Part shown: positions 28,490-37,150 of the stretch, piece by piece
Layout: each line of letters opens with the position of its first letter
Position numbering within the stretch: position 1 is the first letter of the stretch
NCBI GenBank assembly: GCA_002863045.1
Contig: PKDH01000051.1
Location: 1-64,000 of the forward strand
Direction of reading: 5' to 3'
Length of the DNA stretch: 64,000 nucleotides
From: Legionella sp.
GTDB taxonomy: Bacteria > Pseudomonadota > Gammaproteobacteria > Legionellales > Legionellaceae
Notes under the pieces: generated by a model
The model's database searches: none
What the model was told of the DNA's origin: nothing
Seen by the model: only the letters and a program-made list of their open reading frames with translations
Made by a program: the position numbers and the translations under genes

Positions 28490-29278
28490 TTAATCTATAA
28501 AATAAAAATGCTTAACCGGCCCATGCCCCTGCCCGACTGAGTCATCAACCGCGCCAAGTAATGCTTGATATAAATACTCTTTGGCTTTACAGCAGGCGCT
28601 AAAAAGTGAATCCCCTTGCGCGATAAAACTGGTAATAGCAGCCGATAACGTGCAGCCGGTACCATGATTGTTACGTGTTTGGATGCGAGGCGCTTTAAGC
28701 CATTGAATGTTTGTATCACTTACGAATAAATCGTTGGCGTATTGTTTATCTGCATCATGCCCACCCTTGAGTAACACGGCTTTTGGCCCAAGTTTTTTGA
28801 TGTATTCGGCCATATCAGCAAAACTTAATCGCCTACCCACCAAGCTTTGTGCTTCGGGTAAATTTGGCGTAATCAAGTTTGCTAGGGGCAGCAGTTGCTC
28901 TTTGAAAGCGTCTAGCGCCTCAGGTGCTAGCAAATAATCACCACTTTTGGCTATCATAACGGGATCTAAGATAATGGGGATATTGGCTGCGTGTTTGCCA
29001 AGAAAAGTCGCAACCGTGTCGATGATGGCAGCATTCGCAAGCATACCAATTTTAATGGCCTGCGGCATGACATCAGCAAATACTGTCTCAAGCTGCTCTT
29101 TCACGCATTGTGCAGACATATCATAAATGGTGCCAACCCCCAAAGTATTTTGCACCGGCAAGGCCGTTAATACCGATAATCCATAACTTTTAGTCGCTGC
29201 AAATGTTTTTAAATCTGCCTGAATACCGGCGCCACCACCATTATCAAAGCCGGCTATAGTTAAACAAACAGCGGTCAT
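28490..29278 (-). CDS. thiD: Hydroxymethylpyrimidine/phosphomethylpyrimidine kinase
   Basis: ThiD phosphorylates HMP and HMP-P, giving HMP-PP for thiamine synthesis. The 262-residue protein has normal length and ribokinase fold: TIAGFDNGGGAGIQADLKTF near the N-terminus (the family has SDSGGGAGIQAD; here Phe and Asn replace two residues), DPVMIAKSGDYLL, LLKGGHD, and the anion-hole/catalytic motif NNHGTGCTLSAAI. It lies 8 nt after thiM in the salvage operon. Confidence 0.95.
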   Translation of the reverse strand: MTAVCLTIAGFDNGGGAGIQADLKTFAATKSYGLSVLTALPVQNTLGVGTIYDMSAQCVKEQLETVFADVMPQAIKIGMLANAAIIDTVATFLGKHAANIPIILDPVMIAKSGDYLLAPEALDAFKEQLLPLANLITPNLPEAQSLVGRRLSFADMAEYIKKLGPKAVLLKGGHDADKQYANDLFVSDTNIQWLKAPRIQTRNNHGTGCTLSAAITSFIAQGDSLFSACCKAKEYLYQALLGAVDDSVGQGHGPVKHFYFID

Positions 29279-29286
29279 CTCTTTCC

Positions 29287-30093
29287 TTATTGGTTGATTG
29301 AAAAATAAGCATTTGGTTTGATGCGTGTGGTCATGTCGCTAAAATCAGGCGCATACAATGCATCAATAAAATGATGCTTAAATTCGCCAGGTTTATTGAA
29401 TTTTTGCCCGGTCAACTCGCCAGTTAACGCAAAAAAAGCCATGGCTAAACTGGTTGATTTAAGCGGGTCTTTCACCACCGCTTTAAATGCGGCCATCACT
29501 GCCCCTAAACTGCAACCCATGCCAGTCACACACGACATAAGCGCACTACCATAGCGTAATTTTATAACCTCATTCCCATCGGTAATAATATCTGTGGCGC
29601 CACTGACGGCTACCACCGCATTGGTCGCTTGTGCCAATTCTTTAGCCGCTTCAGTCACATCTAAATGTGTATCAGCGGCATCTACACCTTTGGTCTCATA
29701 GGCGAGACCGGCAAGGGCTAAAATCTCACTGGCATTGCCTTTGATGATGTTGGCTTTAAGCGCCATGCGAGTCGCTGTTTGTGTGCGAATTTTACTAGCC
29801 CCTGCCCCAACGGGATCTAAGATAATTGGTTTTTTATGCAATGAGGCTAGCATAATGGCTTTATCAACCAAATGAATAAACTCAGGTGACAGCGTGCCTA
29901 AATTGATATACACCGCTGCGGATATTTTAATTAAATCCAGCGCCTCTGCTTCACACAAAGACATCACAGGTGCCGCGCCAATAGCCAACAGCGCGTTGGC
30001 CACAAAGTCGGTGGTTACGGTATTGGTGTAATTGAGAATAAGTGGTCGCTGTGATTTGATTAAGCCGTGCGTATGTTCGATGGCCTTGAGCAT
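29287..30093 (-). CDS. thiM: Hydroxyethylthiazole kinase
   Basis: ThiM phosphorylates 4-methyl-5-hydroxyethylthiazole, the thiazole half of thiamine. The 268-residue protein has the family features NYTNTVTTDFVANALLAIGA, ILDPVGAGASKIRTQTA, NIIKGNASEILALAG and the catalytic loop VTGMGCSLGAVMAAF. The beginning overlaps the end of thiE by 34 nt, a fairly long same-strand overlap that implies tight coupling or a later start. Together with tenA and thiD it marks this operon as a salvage route. Confidence 0.94.
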   Translation of the reverse strand: MLKAIEHTHGLIKSQRPLILNYTNTVTTDFVANALLAIGAAPVMSLCEAEALDLIKISAAVYINLGTLSPEFIHLVDKAIMLASLHKKPIILDPVGAGASKIRTQTATRMALKANIIKGNASEILALAGLAYETKGVDAADTHLDVTEAAKELAQATNAVVAVSGATDIITDGNEVIKLRYGSALMSCVTGMGCSLGAVMAAFKAVVKDPLKSTSLAMAFFALTGELTGQKFNKPGEFKHHFIDALYAPDFSDMTTRIKPNAYFSINQ

Positions 30094-30719
30094 AAAAGTC
30101 CTTGATTAATTTGGTTGAGCATCAAAGTGATATCGGCACTTGAGGCTGAATGAAGCGCGCTGATTGCCGCAATGCCTGCCACATTGGCCTGCAGCACCCG
30201 ACCGATATTATGTTGATTAATCCCACCAATGGCCACAAGAGGCTTGGTTGCATAACGTGCCGCTTCGGCTAATTTGTCAACACCCCAGATGGTTTGTACA
30301 TCAGGTTTGCTAGATGTATTAAATATCGCACCAATACCGATGTAATCAACCGGTAGACTGCAGGCATGATGCAGCTGTTCAAAACTATTGACACTTAAAC
30401 CAATTATTTTTTTATCACCCAAGCGCTGACGGGCAGTTACAACACAGCCATCATCTTGCCCTAGATGTAGGCCTGCAGCATCTAAAGCCACACAAAGCGC
30501 TAGATTATCATTAATAATCAATGGTACATCAAACGTTTTGAGCATTTCTTGTAACGCATGGCCAAGTGTTGCTAACTGCGTAAAGCTTAAGGGTTTTTCG
30601 CGAAGTTGTACGGCTGATACACCGGCTAGCACACATTGCTTAACATAGCCTACGTACTCGTCTACGGACATCAATCCTTGTTGGGTGACCAGCATAAGCT
30701 TTAATGATGCAAGTTTCAT
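30060..30719 (-). CDS. thiE: Thiamine-phosphate synthase
   Basis: ThiE joins HMP-PP and thiazole phosphate into thiamine phosphate. The 219-residue TIM-barrel protein shows VTQQGLMSVDEYV, GVSAVQLREKPLSF, IINDNLALCVALDAAGLHLGQDD (pyrophosphate-binding), KIIGLSVNSF, DYIGIGAIFNTSSKPD, PLVAIGGINQHNIG. It is the first gene of thiE-thiM-thiD-tenA, behind a promoter at 30749-30776. No thiC, thiG, thiS or thiH is present here, so de novo synthesis cannot be claimed from this locus. Confidence 0.95.
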   Translation of the reverse strand: MKLASLKLMLVTQQGLMSVDEYVGYVKQCVLAGVSAVQLREKPLSFTQLATLGHALQEMLKTFDVPLIINDNLALCVALDAAGLHLGQDDGCVVTARQRLGDKKIIGLSVNSFEQLHHACSLPVDYIGIGAIFNTSSKPDVQTIWGVDKLAEAARYATKPLVAIGGINQHNIGRVLQANVAGIAAISALHSASSADITLMLNQINQGLLCSRPSNIRTA

Positions 30720-30748
30720 TTTACCAAAAATGCCAATAAATTAGACAA

Positions 30749-30776
30749 ATAGTAACGGAGTCGTTTAGAATGTCAA
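30749..30776 (-). promoter_or_regulatory. Sigma70 promoter of the thiamine-salvage operon
   Basis: On the minus strand, a perfect -35 TTGACA (30771-30776) is followed after 16 nt by TACTAT (30749-30754), about 30 nt upstream of the thiE ATG. The short remaining leader holds no TPP-riboswitch signatures (no CTGAGA and no ACCTGATCTGG-like element), so regulation would not be by a thi-box at this promoter. Confidence 0.7.
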
Positions 30777-30882
30777 CTTAATTTTAATCATTGAGAAGCA
30801 AGCTGACTCAACATTTGCTTCTTTTTCGAAGGATTCGGTCTACGCAATAACATGATGTTCATCACTATTTTGGTTGACTGAT

Positions 30883-32757
30883 ATGAGTAAATCTTTGTTA
30901 CAAAAGCTTCAAACACCAGCAGATAATTCGAGCGAAGCTCAAGCGCTTACCACGCAAGAACACCAGCAAATATTATATGAATATTTCATCCCTAACTTCA
31001 CCTTGCTCGATGCTCAAACCCAAGCAGAGTTTAAAGCCACAGAAAATGGCTTGAAACTTGAGGAATTTATCCCAGAATTTTTAGCAAGATTTGCTCAATT
31101 ACCTTATTGGTGGAATCTACTACGTAACAGAACAGCCGAAGAACAAGAGCTTGAAAAAATCTTATCACGCGCCCTTAAGCGTTGGTCGAAATGGGTTGCT
31201 AACGATGAAGCCTATAACACGCTTCAACAACAAATTAGCCAAGCAACCGAACAAAAGTTTAACAATGAAAACAAACACCTTCTCCACAATTTTCCTTTTA
31301 TTCATCTGTGTCATACGCGCAATACACAGTCAGTAGCAGATAACCTTCAAGCTTTTGCCACGATATTTTCTACATCAAAAAACGAAAGGCTCTTGCTAGC
31401 ACAACGAGAAACGAAACTGACCCAGTTTTTATTTGATAGTTTCCAAGCATTAACTGTGAATTTGAACTCTTTTATTGATTTAACTGAATTTCACAAGCGT
31501 TACGCTGACCAAATGGCGCGTGCGATTATCAAACACGCACAAACCGACCAAGAAAATACACGATTTGATTGGCACGCTTATTTAACCGAACAAAACAATT
31601 ATGCCGCACAACTGGCCAAATTTATCACCCATGAGTGGTCTTTAATTAATCAAAAAGAAGATTATCAACTGCATAATATTGATACAAGTCAAATAACAAA
31701 TTCAGTGGCATATAATTTACTCGCCATAGGTATTAAAAAAGGTAAAAAAATTGCCAACAAATTAGCGGATGCGCATGCTTTTATTCAGTTAACCGGTGGC
31801 GCCACTCAGAATGAAAACTCTTATTTAGTCGTGCTTGACTTATACAACTATTACCGCTATTTCGAAACCATTGAGGAGGCTAAAGATATCAGTGTCAAGG
31901 TAACAGAAATATTTTTGCCGCTTTATTATGAATACCGCAATTTAAGTTTTTATGAAAAAAGTACTTTTTGGAAAGTATATCGCTTGGTGATGCCTTTGGT
32001 GGTCGTAACCGCTGTGGTCGCCTTGGTTATGCTTGCCATAGCACCACTAGCACTTCCTGAATTGGTATTATCTTTAGTTTTTATACCTGCTGTCATCACC
32101 GGCTTATATGCGGCAACACTTTATGTAAGAGCCAAAGATTATCTTTATCATACATTGCGTTGCCGCTATTATGGCGGCGAATTTAACTTACCCCGATTTC
32201 AACTTAATACGCGCCTCACTCAGGCTTTTAATCATCAAGCGCCCCAAATACGTGATTTCTATGTCGCAGAATTAAAAAAATGTGATGCTTTATTGGCCAG
32301 ATTTCAAGCAGGGTTTAAAGCTGGGATTTTAGATGACGATGCGTTAGAAAGGCGCAAAGACATTGGTAAAAGAAGATTGCAACTTAGCCTTGAATGGTAC
32401 GATTTACACAGCAATGCCAAGCTTGGTATCGATAGTCTACCCGCCATTGTAACCAAGCGCTTAGATGAAACCATACAAGTCTCTTTTGCAAAACTGCAAA
32501 CTGCCATGCAGCAAAATATGCCAAAAAACACCGCTTGTTATGGGGAGAAAACGATTAGATTTTTTGATGATAATCAAGATGCCGCAATTCATCAGGCGGG
32601 CTTAAATAATCCAGCGGCTGAGGTTAAGCCATCTAACCAATTACTCAACTACCCCAATAGAGCACATTCAGTAACTTTCTTTGCACAAACAAAAATCAAG
32701 CATGATCAACTTCAAGCGCTTGATAGACTGGCCGCCTCCCTGGCCCCAGCTACCTGA
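30883..32757 (+). CDS. Large hypothetical protein with a two-helix membrane hairpin
   Basis: This 624-residue protein is not a family I can name. The first ~365 residues are helical and Gln/Glu/Asn-rich. A strongly hydrophobic pair of segments follows, about residues 367-390 (VVVTAVVALVMLAIAPLALP) and about 392-415 (LVLSLVFIPAVITGLYAAT). A helical, basic part and a loose tail (from about 570) complete it. There is no signal peptide. A TTG start at 30874 is in frame, but the ATG at 30883 is preferred. The architecture (soluble helical N-domain, membrane hairpin near the middle) is common among Legionella and Coxiella effectors that reside on host membranes; effector status is inference only. 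It is monocistronic and converges with the NlpC/P60 gene. Confidence 0.7.
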   Translation: MSKSLLQKLQTPADNSSEAQALTTQEHQQILYEYFIPNFTLLDAQTQAEFKATENGLKLEEFIPEFLARFAQLPYWWNLLRNRTAEEQELEKILSRALKRWSKWVANDEAYNTLQQQISQATEQKFNNENKHLLHNFPFIHLCHTRNTQSVADNLQAFATIFSTSKNERLLLAQRETKLTQFLFDSFQALTVNLNSFIDLTEFHKRYADQMARAIIKHAQTDQENTRFDWHAYLTEQNNYAAQLAKFITHEWSLINQKEDYQLHNIDTSQITNSVAYNLLAIGIKKGKKIANKLADAHAFIQLTGGATQNENSYLVVLDLYNYYRYFETIEEAKDISVKVTEIFLPLYYEYRNLSFYEKSTFWKVYRLVMPLVVVTAVVALVMLAIAPLALPELVLSLVFIPAVITGLYAATLYVRAKDYLYHTLRCRYYGGEFNLPRFQLNTRLTQAFNHQAPQIRDFYVAELKKCDALLARFQAGFKAGILDDDALERRKDIGKRRLQLSLEWYDLHSNAKLGIDSLPAIVTKRLDETIQVSFAKLQTAMQQNMPKNTACYGEKTIRFFDDNQDAAIHQAGLNNPAAEVKPSNQLLNYPNRAHSVTFFAQTKIKHDQLQALDRLAASLAPAT

Positions 32758-32777
32758 TGCTTTAGATATTAAAAATT

Positions 32778-34211
32778 TTATACCGATAATTCATCTAAAT
32801 AGATAAGCTTAAGCGTTGGCTTATCTAACAAAGAAACCGCCTCAGGCGCTTCAGAATAATTTTTAAGTAATGGTAAAAATAACGACTGGCCAATGACATA
32901 ACGCTTATCACGCGCACTTGATGCTAATCCCCAGACATTTTGATACGTCATAGCGGTATGCGTGTCATCGGTTTTAAGCCCAACATACAGCATGACATGA
33001 CCATTGATGTAAATAATGGTCAGCAAAGGATGTGCTTGTGATTTAAGCGTCTTTAACCGCTCATCAGGGGTCATATCTGATAAATCAATGCTGGCCAATT
33101 TTGCTTGAGCGCTTGAGTTTCGGGGGAGCCAAATCCCAAACGGCGTGAATAAACTTTTTAACTCCTGTGAGCAATCATTGAAAAACCACTGTCCGCCCCA
33201 GCCATACGGGCGATTTTGTAATTGCTTGATTAAACGGGCGATATTTTGAGCAGAAGCTTTAACTGGCATGGCAGCCACAGCCGTGTGCTTGATAAGTGCT
33301 GTTGTAATATGAGCGACACCACTTGTAGTTTTAATTGGCAGCAAAACTTCGGTGTATGACTCGTGCTGCCCACTTAAAGGAAAAACCGTACCAATGTAGC
33401 CATATGCTTGAAAAATGTTTTGAGTGGTTAAAATCGGTGCTTTGGTTTGCATCACCGCCACAAGCGCTTTTTGAGCCGCGGTTTGCCATTGCTCTATAAA
33501 TCTTGACGATACATAGGCAATATCTGCACTTTTTACCCAGCCAAAATAACTATCAGGCGTTATTACCAAAGACCATGCCTTATCCGCTGACACACTGACC
33601 ACGTAGAGTGGTGTGGCCATCCACACAGCCGACTCTTGAAGGTTATCAAATGGAAAACCCTGCCCTGGTAATTGCATGTCAAAAAAATCAGGAGCTGCCT
33701 CTGGCAATACCCGAACGAACGTATTAACCACAGCAATGGCGCGATTCTGGGGTTCAAATATGGCACTACTTACGTTGTTTAACGCCATATTATGTTCTAA
33801 CGCCTGCCACCAATTAACTTCATGTAATTTAAAGTTAAGGGCATAATGTTGGTGTTCTTTATTCTGCAGGCGATTATCAAAGCGAGTTATCACTTCACAT
33901 TCATGTTGCTTGACCATCGGCAAAAAAGCTTCTACAAACTGTGCACTCCAGGGTGATAACCCATGCTCGTGACTTTCATAGTAATGACGATAAAAGGCTT
34001 GCATTTGCGAAATTTGATAGGCCTTTGTTAATTTATTCTTAACATAATCTGCCTGCGTAAGTGGTATGTAATCATCAACCTGTTGCGAAAAAGTTATAGG
34101 AAAATCCTGCCATGGTACCTCAATGGCCATACATACTGAGGTTATACTGAGCATGATGGCAACAAGGCTTGTTTTAAACATGCGAGAAATACTAAATTTA
34201 GAATACATCAT
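32778..34211 (-). CDS. Secreted NlpC/P60 peptidoglycan endopeptidase with SH3 domains
   Basis: This is a periplasmic or secreted hydrolase of about 477 residues. The N-terminus carries a Sec signal (FKTSLVAIMLSITSVCMA). The middle resembles the stabilising and SH3b domains of NlpC/P60 proteins of this size (NMALNNVSSAIFEPQNRAIAV; GFPFDNLQESAVWMATPLYVV; SYFGWVKSADIAYV). The catalytic domain has RPYGWGGQWFFNDCSQ with the nucleophile Cys, and NGHVMLYVG with the His. It should cleave gamma-D-Glu/diamino-acid links in peptidoglycan. The start at 34211 follows GAAGAAAAG and gives a normal signal; the longest frame begins at 34271 but would bury the signal behind a charged stretch. Confidence 0.87.
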   Translation of the reverse strand: MMYSKFSISRMFKTSLVAIMLSITSVCMAIEVPWQDFPITFSQQVDDYIPLTQADYVKNKLTKAYQISQMQAFYRHYYESHEHGLSPWSAQFVEAFLPMVKQHECEVITRFDNRLQNKEHQHYALNFKLHEVNWWQALEHNMALNNVSSAIFEPQNRAIAVVNTFVRVLPEAAPDFFDMQLPGQGFPFDNLQESAVWMATPLYVVSVSADKAWSLVITPDSYFGWVKSADIAYVSSRFIEQWQTAAQKALVAVMQTKAPILTTQNIFQAYGYIGTVFPLSGQHESYTEVLLPIKTTSGVAHITTALIKHTAVAAMPVKASAQNIARLIKQLQNRPYGWGGQWFFNDCSQELKSLFTPFGIWLPRNSSAQAKLASIDLSDMTPDERLKTLKSQAHPLLTIIYINGHVMLYVGLKTDDTHTAMTYQNVWGLASSARDKRYVIGQSLFLPLLKNYSEAPEAVSLLDKPTLKLIYLDELSV

Positions 34212-34290
34212 CAACTTTTCTTCATTTTTTGAGTCATTTATAAATAATTCATGGCTTTTATACCAACACAAATGACATCTATTACAAACA

Positions 34291-34764
34291 TTAACAAATT
34301 GTCATCGCATCGCTAACCTGATCATCAAAAGCACAGCTAAAAGCTTGAGCCACAGTCACACCTGCCCGACTACACGCTATCAAAGGTATGATTAACATGC
34401 TTGGTACCACAAGGGCGGCACAAATAACGCTGACTACTGTTGCTAGCAAGGCAAGCTTACCTAACAAAACCGTTGTTTCTTGTAAACTTTTTTTAACCCC
34501 ATGGCTAGCAAATATGCAAGCATTCAGCAAAACTGGCAAACTTATTATAAAAACAGGCAAAAAGATACTAGCAATAATGGCAGTAGCGGCACTTAAAAGT
34601 AAGAAGACAGGCGGGATGCCTAATGAGTAACCCACCATTTTTCCCGCTTCTTTAATATTTTTATACGGCTTAAAAAAACTAAAATCGCTGATAAAAGATG
34701 ATTCTTTAACGGGGATGCTAGTATCACTGGGCATATTACGGCAAAATATCATGACAACTCTCAT
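34291..34764 (-). CDS. Small membrane protein, unknown
   Basis: This is a 157-residue hydrophobic protein with three to four membrane segments: about 44-62 (GYSLGIPPVFLLLSAATAII), 64-85 (SIFLPVFIISLPVLLNACIF) and 100-135 (LLGKLALLATVVSVICAALVVPSMLIIPLIA). The first ~40 residues are hydrophilic, without a signal peptide. I do not recognise a family. It resembles in composition the hydrophobic multi-helix protein encoded at 35728-36627, which suggests two members of a lineage-specific set separated by the class IV aminotransferase gene. Confidence 0.6.
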   Translation of the reverse strand: MRVVMIFCRNMPSDTSIPVKESSFISDFSFFKPYKNIKEAGKMVGYSLGIPPVFLLLSAATAIIASIFLPVFIISLPVLLNACIFASHGVKKSLQETTVLLGKLALLATVVSVICAALVVPSMLIIPLIACSRAGVTVAQAFSCAFDDQVSDAMTIC

Positions 34765-34812
34765 TACATATGTTGCACTATTATAACTAAAAATATACTA
34801 ATTATCAAAAAA

Positions 34813-35667
34813 TTAATTTGTATGTTTATTTTTTATAAATTTTTTATATTGGTTAAGTTTGATAGACAATGTGTGGCTTGTAATGTGTAAGCGATAATTT
34901 ATTTGATTGATTTGATGTACCGGTTGTATGCCCATCAACGCGTTGCTTAGAAAAACCTCATCAGCATTTAAAAGCGCTTGAGTTGTGAGTGAGCGCTCAT
35001 AAATTGTGAACTCAGGTTGGCAGGTGGTAAGTAATATGGCGCGAAGTACCCCAGGTAGCGCGCCGTCTAGCACCGGTGGTGTATAAATTTTTTTATCTTT
35101 TACCATAAAAATAGTACTGGTAGCAGCATCAGCGACCAAGCCTGCGGTGTTTAATAAAATGGCTTCATGGAATCCTTTTGTGTGCGCTTCTTGTTTAGCC
35201 AAAATATTATCCAGGTAACTTAACGATTTAATTCGCGCGCTAAGACTGTGTTCATTTTTTCGTGTACTCGCTATCCATGCGCTAAAAAATGGTTGAAGAT
35301 TTGGCTGATACAAGGCTGCTGATAACACAAAATTAGGCTTAAGGGGTGTGGAAGGTAAAATGCCGCGCGCACTTCTCCCAAAACTCAGTGTTAACCTGAC
35401 TGCGGCAATTTTGTTGGTTAATTGATTGGCTTTTATCAGTGTGATTATCATGTCTTTTAGTACTTGATAGGTAAAGGGTTGGTTAATCTCTAGCAAAGCC
35501 GCGCTTTGTAGCAAACGCTGCCAGTGATAAGACAACCACGGCGCTATGCCTTGTTCAACCAAAATGGTTTCAAACACACCATGGCCGAGCGTAAAGCCTC
35601 GATCATCGTGATGAATACAAGCACCATCAGCTGCAATTAAAGCACCATTATAAATAATAAACGACAT
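34813..35667 (-). CDS. Class IV aminotransferase, aminodeoxychorismate lyase/D-amino-acid aminotransferase-like
   Basis: This 284-residue PLP enzyme belongs to fold type IV. The N-terminal motif is DDRGFTLGHGVFETI, typical of PabC. The PLP lysine is probably Lys147 in RIKSLSYLDNILAKQEA, followed by EAILLNTAGLVADAATSTIFMV and DGALPGVLRAILL. It could be 4-amino-4-deoxychorismate lyase in folate synthesis, or a branched-chain or D-amino-acid aminotransferase; PabC is slightly favoured by the GHGVFET motif. No pabA/pabB is nearby. The C-terminus is lysine-rich. Confidence 0.85.
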   Translation of the reverse strand: MSFIIYNGALIAADGACIHHDDRGFTLGHGVFETILVEQGIAPWLSYHWQRLLQSAALLEINQPFTYQVLKDMIITLIKANQLTNKIAAVRLTLSFGRSARGILPSTPLKPNFVLSAALYQPNLQPFFSAWIASTRKNEHSLSARIKSLSYLDNILAKQEAHTKGFHEAILLNTAGLVADAATSTIFMVKDKKIYTPPVLDGALPGVLRAILLTTCQPEFTIYERSLTTQALLNADEVFLSNALMGIQPVHQINQINYRLHITSHTLSIKLNQYKKFIKNKHTN

Positions 35668-35727
35668 ATGTATGAACGCTCTTTTTTAATTCACCCATTA
35701 AAAAAGTAAACCACTAATAACGCAAGT

Positions 35728-36627
35728 TTATTTTCGTTTTAATCCATTTTCTTGAGAAATAGTCCGTGTTGAAGTTTCATCTCTACTATTATCATGTTGC
35801 TCAAATACACCAAAGCCTTTATATGTAGATTTTGCAGTTGATTGGTTAGGGTTTTCTCCTATGAGTAATGGACAACTTTCTGCGCGCTTGATTAGCTTTT
35901 TAGGAGAGGTATTATTAAATGTTTTATCCGTTGTTACACCATTTAAACAAGATGTTTCACTGGTTGCGTTGTTCGATGTTTTTACCATTGCTTTAATGCT
36001 TTGATAACCATGCCTAACGGCCAATGCGCTACCAATGACTGCAGCAGCAATACCAATACCAGCTAAAAAAGATTTACCCAAGAGAAAAACGCCTATGGTC
36101 GCTGCAGTTGCGATGATTCCTGCCAGTGTTGCGATAAACTGTTCTTTAGCTAATCCATAATACTTTGACTTTTTCTTTGGGACAGCCGTATCTAGCGCCC
36201 TACCAAGATAATAAACCACGGAGACTGCACTAAATAATGTTTTACCGGCCATTACGGCTGTAAAGATAATAGGGGTAGCGAGTAGAAATATTGAAGATGC
36301 AACAAGCGACCCTATCACCGCTATGGTAATGGCCATGGCCGCTAACGTATCAATTGACGCTGTTACAATGTTACTTAGTTTGCCTTTTGTTATATAAGCT
36401 TGCCGCCATGATAAAGCCGCAGAAATAAGGGCTGCTGCAGCTGTTACTGGAAAAAAAATAAACTTACCAATGTGTTCGTAAAAACCAAAAAGTATTGGTT
36501 TTAAAAAAAGTGTATAAATAATACCAATATTAATGGCATCAACAAGTCCTACTAAACTTTTACCGATACCATTTAAGGCGGTATCTCGTTGTTTTTTTTG
36601 TTCAATTTGTGGGGTTACCAAACTCAT
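35728..36627 (-). CDS. Multi-helix membrane protein with hydrophilic C-terminal tail, unknown
   Basis: This 299-residue protein has about six hydrophobic segments within residues 20-210 (for example AMAITIAVIGSLVASSIFLL and GIIATAATIGVFLLGKSFLAG) and a hydrophilic C-terminal ~85-residue tail containing NATSETSCLNGVTTDKT, KLIKRAESCPLLIGENPN and a charged end. The frame also runs from GTG at 36636, but AGAGGTG 6 nt before the ATG at 36627 decides the start. I do not recognise a family. The layout, membrane helices then a soluble tail, fits an integral membrane protein of unknown role, possibly a translocated one. Confidence 0.65.
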   Translation of the reverse strand: MSLVTPQIEQKKQRDTALNGIGKSLVGLVDAINIGIIYTLFLKPILFGFYEHIGKFIFFPVTAAAALISAALSWRQAYITKGKLSNIVTASIDTLAAMAITIAVIGSLVASSIFLLATPIIFTAVMAGKTLFSAVSVVYYLGRALDTAVPKKKSKYYGLAKEQFIATLAGIIATAATIGVFLLGKSFLAGIGIAAAVIGSALAVRHGYQSIKAMVKTSNNATSETSCLNGVTTDKTFNNTSPKKLIKRAESCPLLIGENPNQSTAKSTYKGFGVFEQHDNSRDETSTRTISQENGLKRK

Positions 36628-36725
36628 TTTAATCACCTCTGCTTATAAAGAACACTTAGTTTAAATATTTGACTAATAAGTGTAAATAGCTAAAAATTGA
36701 TTTAATAATTTACTTTTTGGATATA

Positions 36726-37134
36726 ATGATGAGTTTATTAAATGACACCCTTATTTTTGCAGCCATTGTAGAAGAAGGTGGACTTAATCGCGCTGCGCAA
36801 AAACTTGGGTTTTCTAATGGGCTGATAAGCCGAAGTCTCGCTAACTTAGAAAAGCACTTAGAAGTAAGTTTACTTAAACGCACAACCAGACAACTACAAC
36901 TTACAACAGAAGGCCAATTATATTGGCAACATGCTAAGCGCATTCAACTTGAGCAAAACCAACACAGAGGAATGTTTACAAGAAGTACTGCCAGAGTACC
37001 ATTGGGGTGATTTTTCATTATATGCAGTGTATGCAGAGCAACAAGTATTGCCAAAACGCACAAGGCTTTTGCTCGATTTTATTTTTGAGCAAGCGCAAAA
37101 ATTACAAATAAGGTTAGATAATTTGAAAACATAA
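36726..37134 (+). pseudogene. LysR-type regulator remnant (internal deletion plus frameshift)
   Basis: The first ~83 codons encode an intact LysR winged-helix DNA-binding domain (AAIVEEGGLNRAAQKLGFS, LISRSLANLEKHLEVSLLKR, TTEGQLYWQHAKRIQLEQ). The normal ~160-residue effector-binding domain is missing. The following bases continue in the +1 frame as EYHWGDFSLYAVYAEQQVLP and KRTRLLLDFIFEQAQ, which is the conserved C-terminal end of LysR proteins. The gene has lost most of its middle and is frameshifted near 36960; a truncated ~94-residue HTH protein ending at 37010 could still be made. It is divergent from the membrane protein gene at 35728. Confidence 0.85.
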
Positions 37135-37150
37135 CACTGCTATTTTTACA

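Noticed and set aside
30720..30880. TPP riboswitch upstream of thiE
   Set aside because: None of the conserved thi-box elements are present on the relevant strand.
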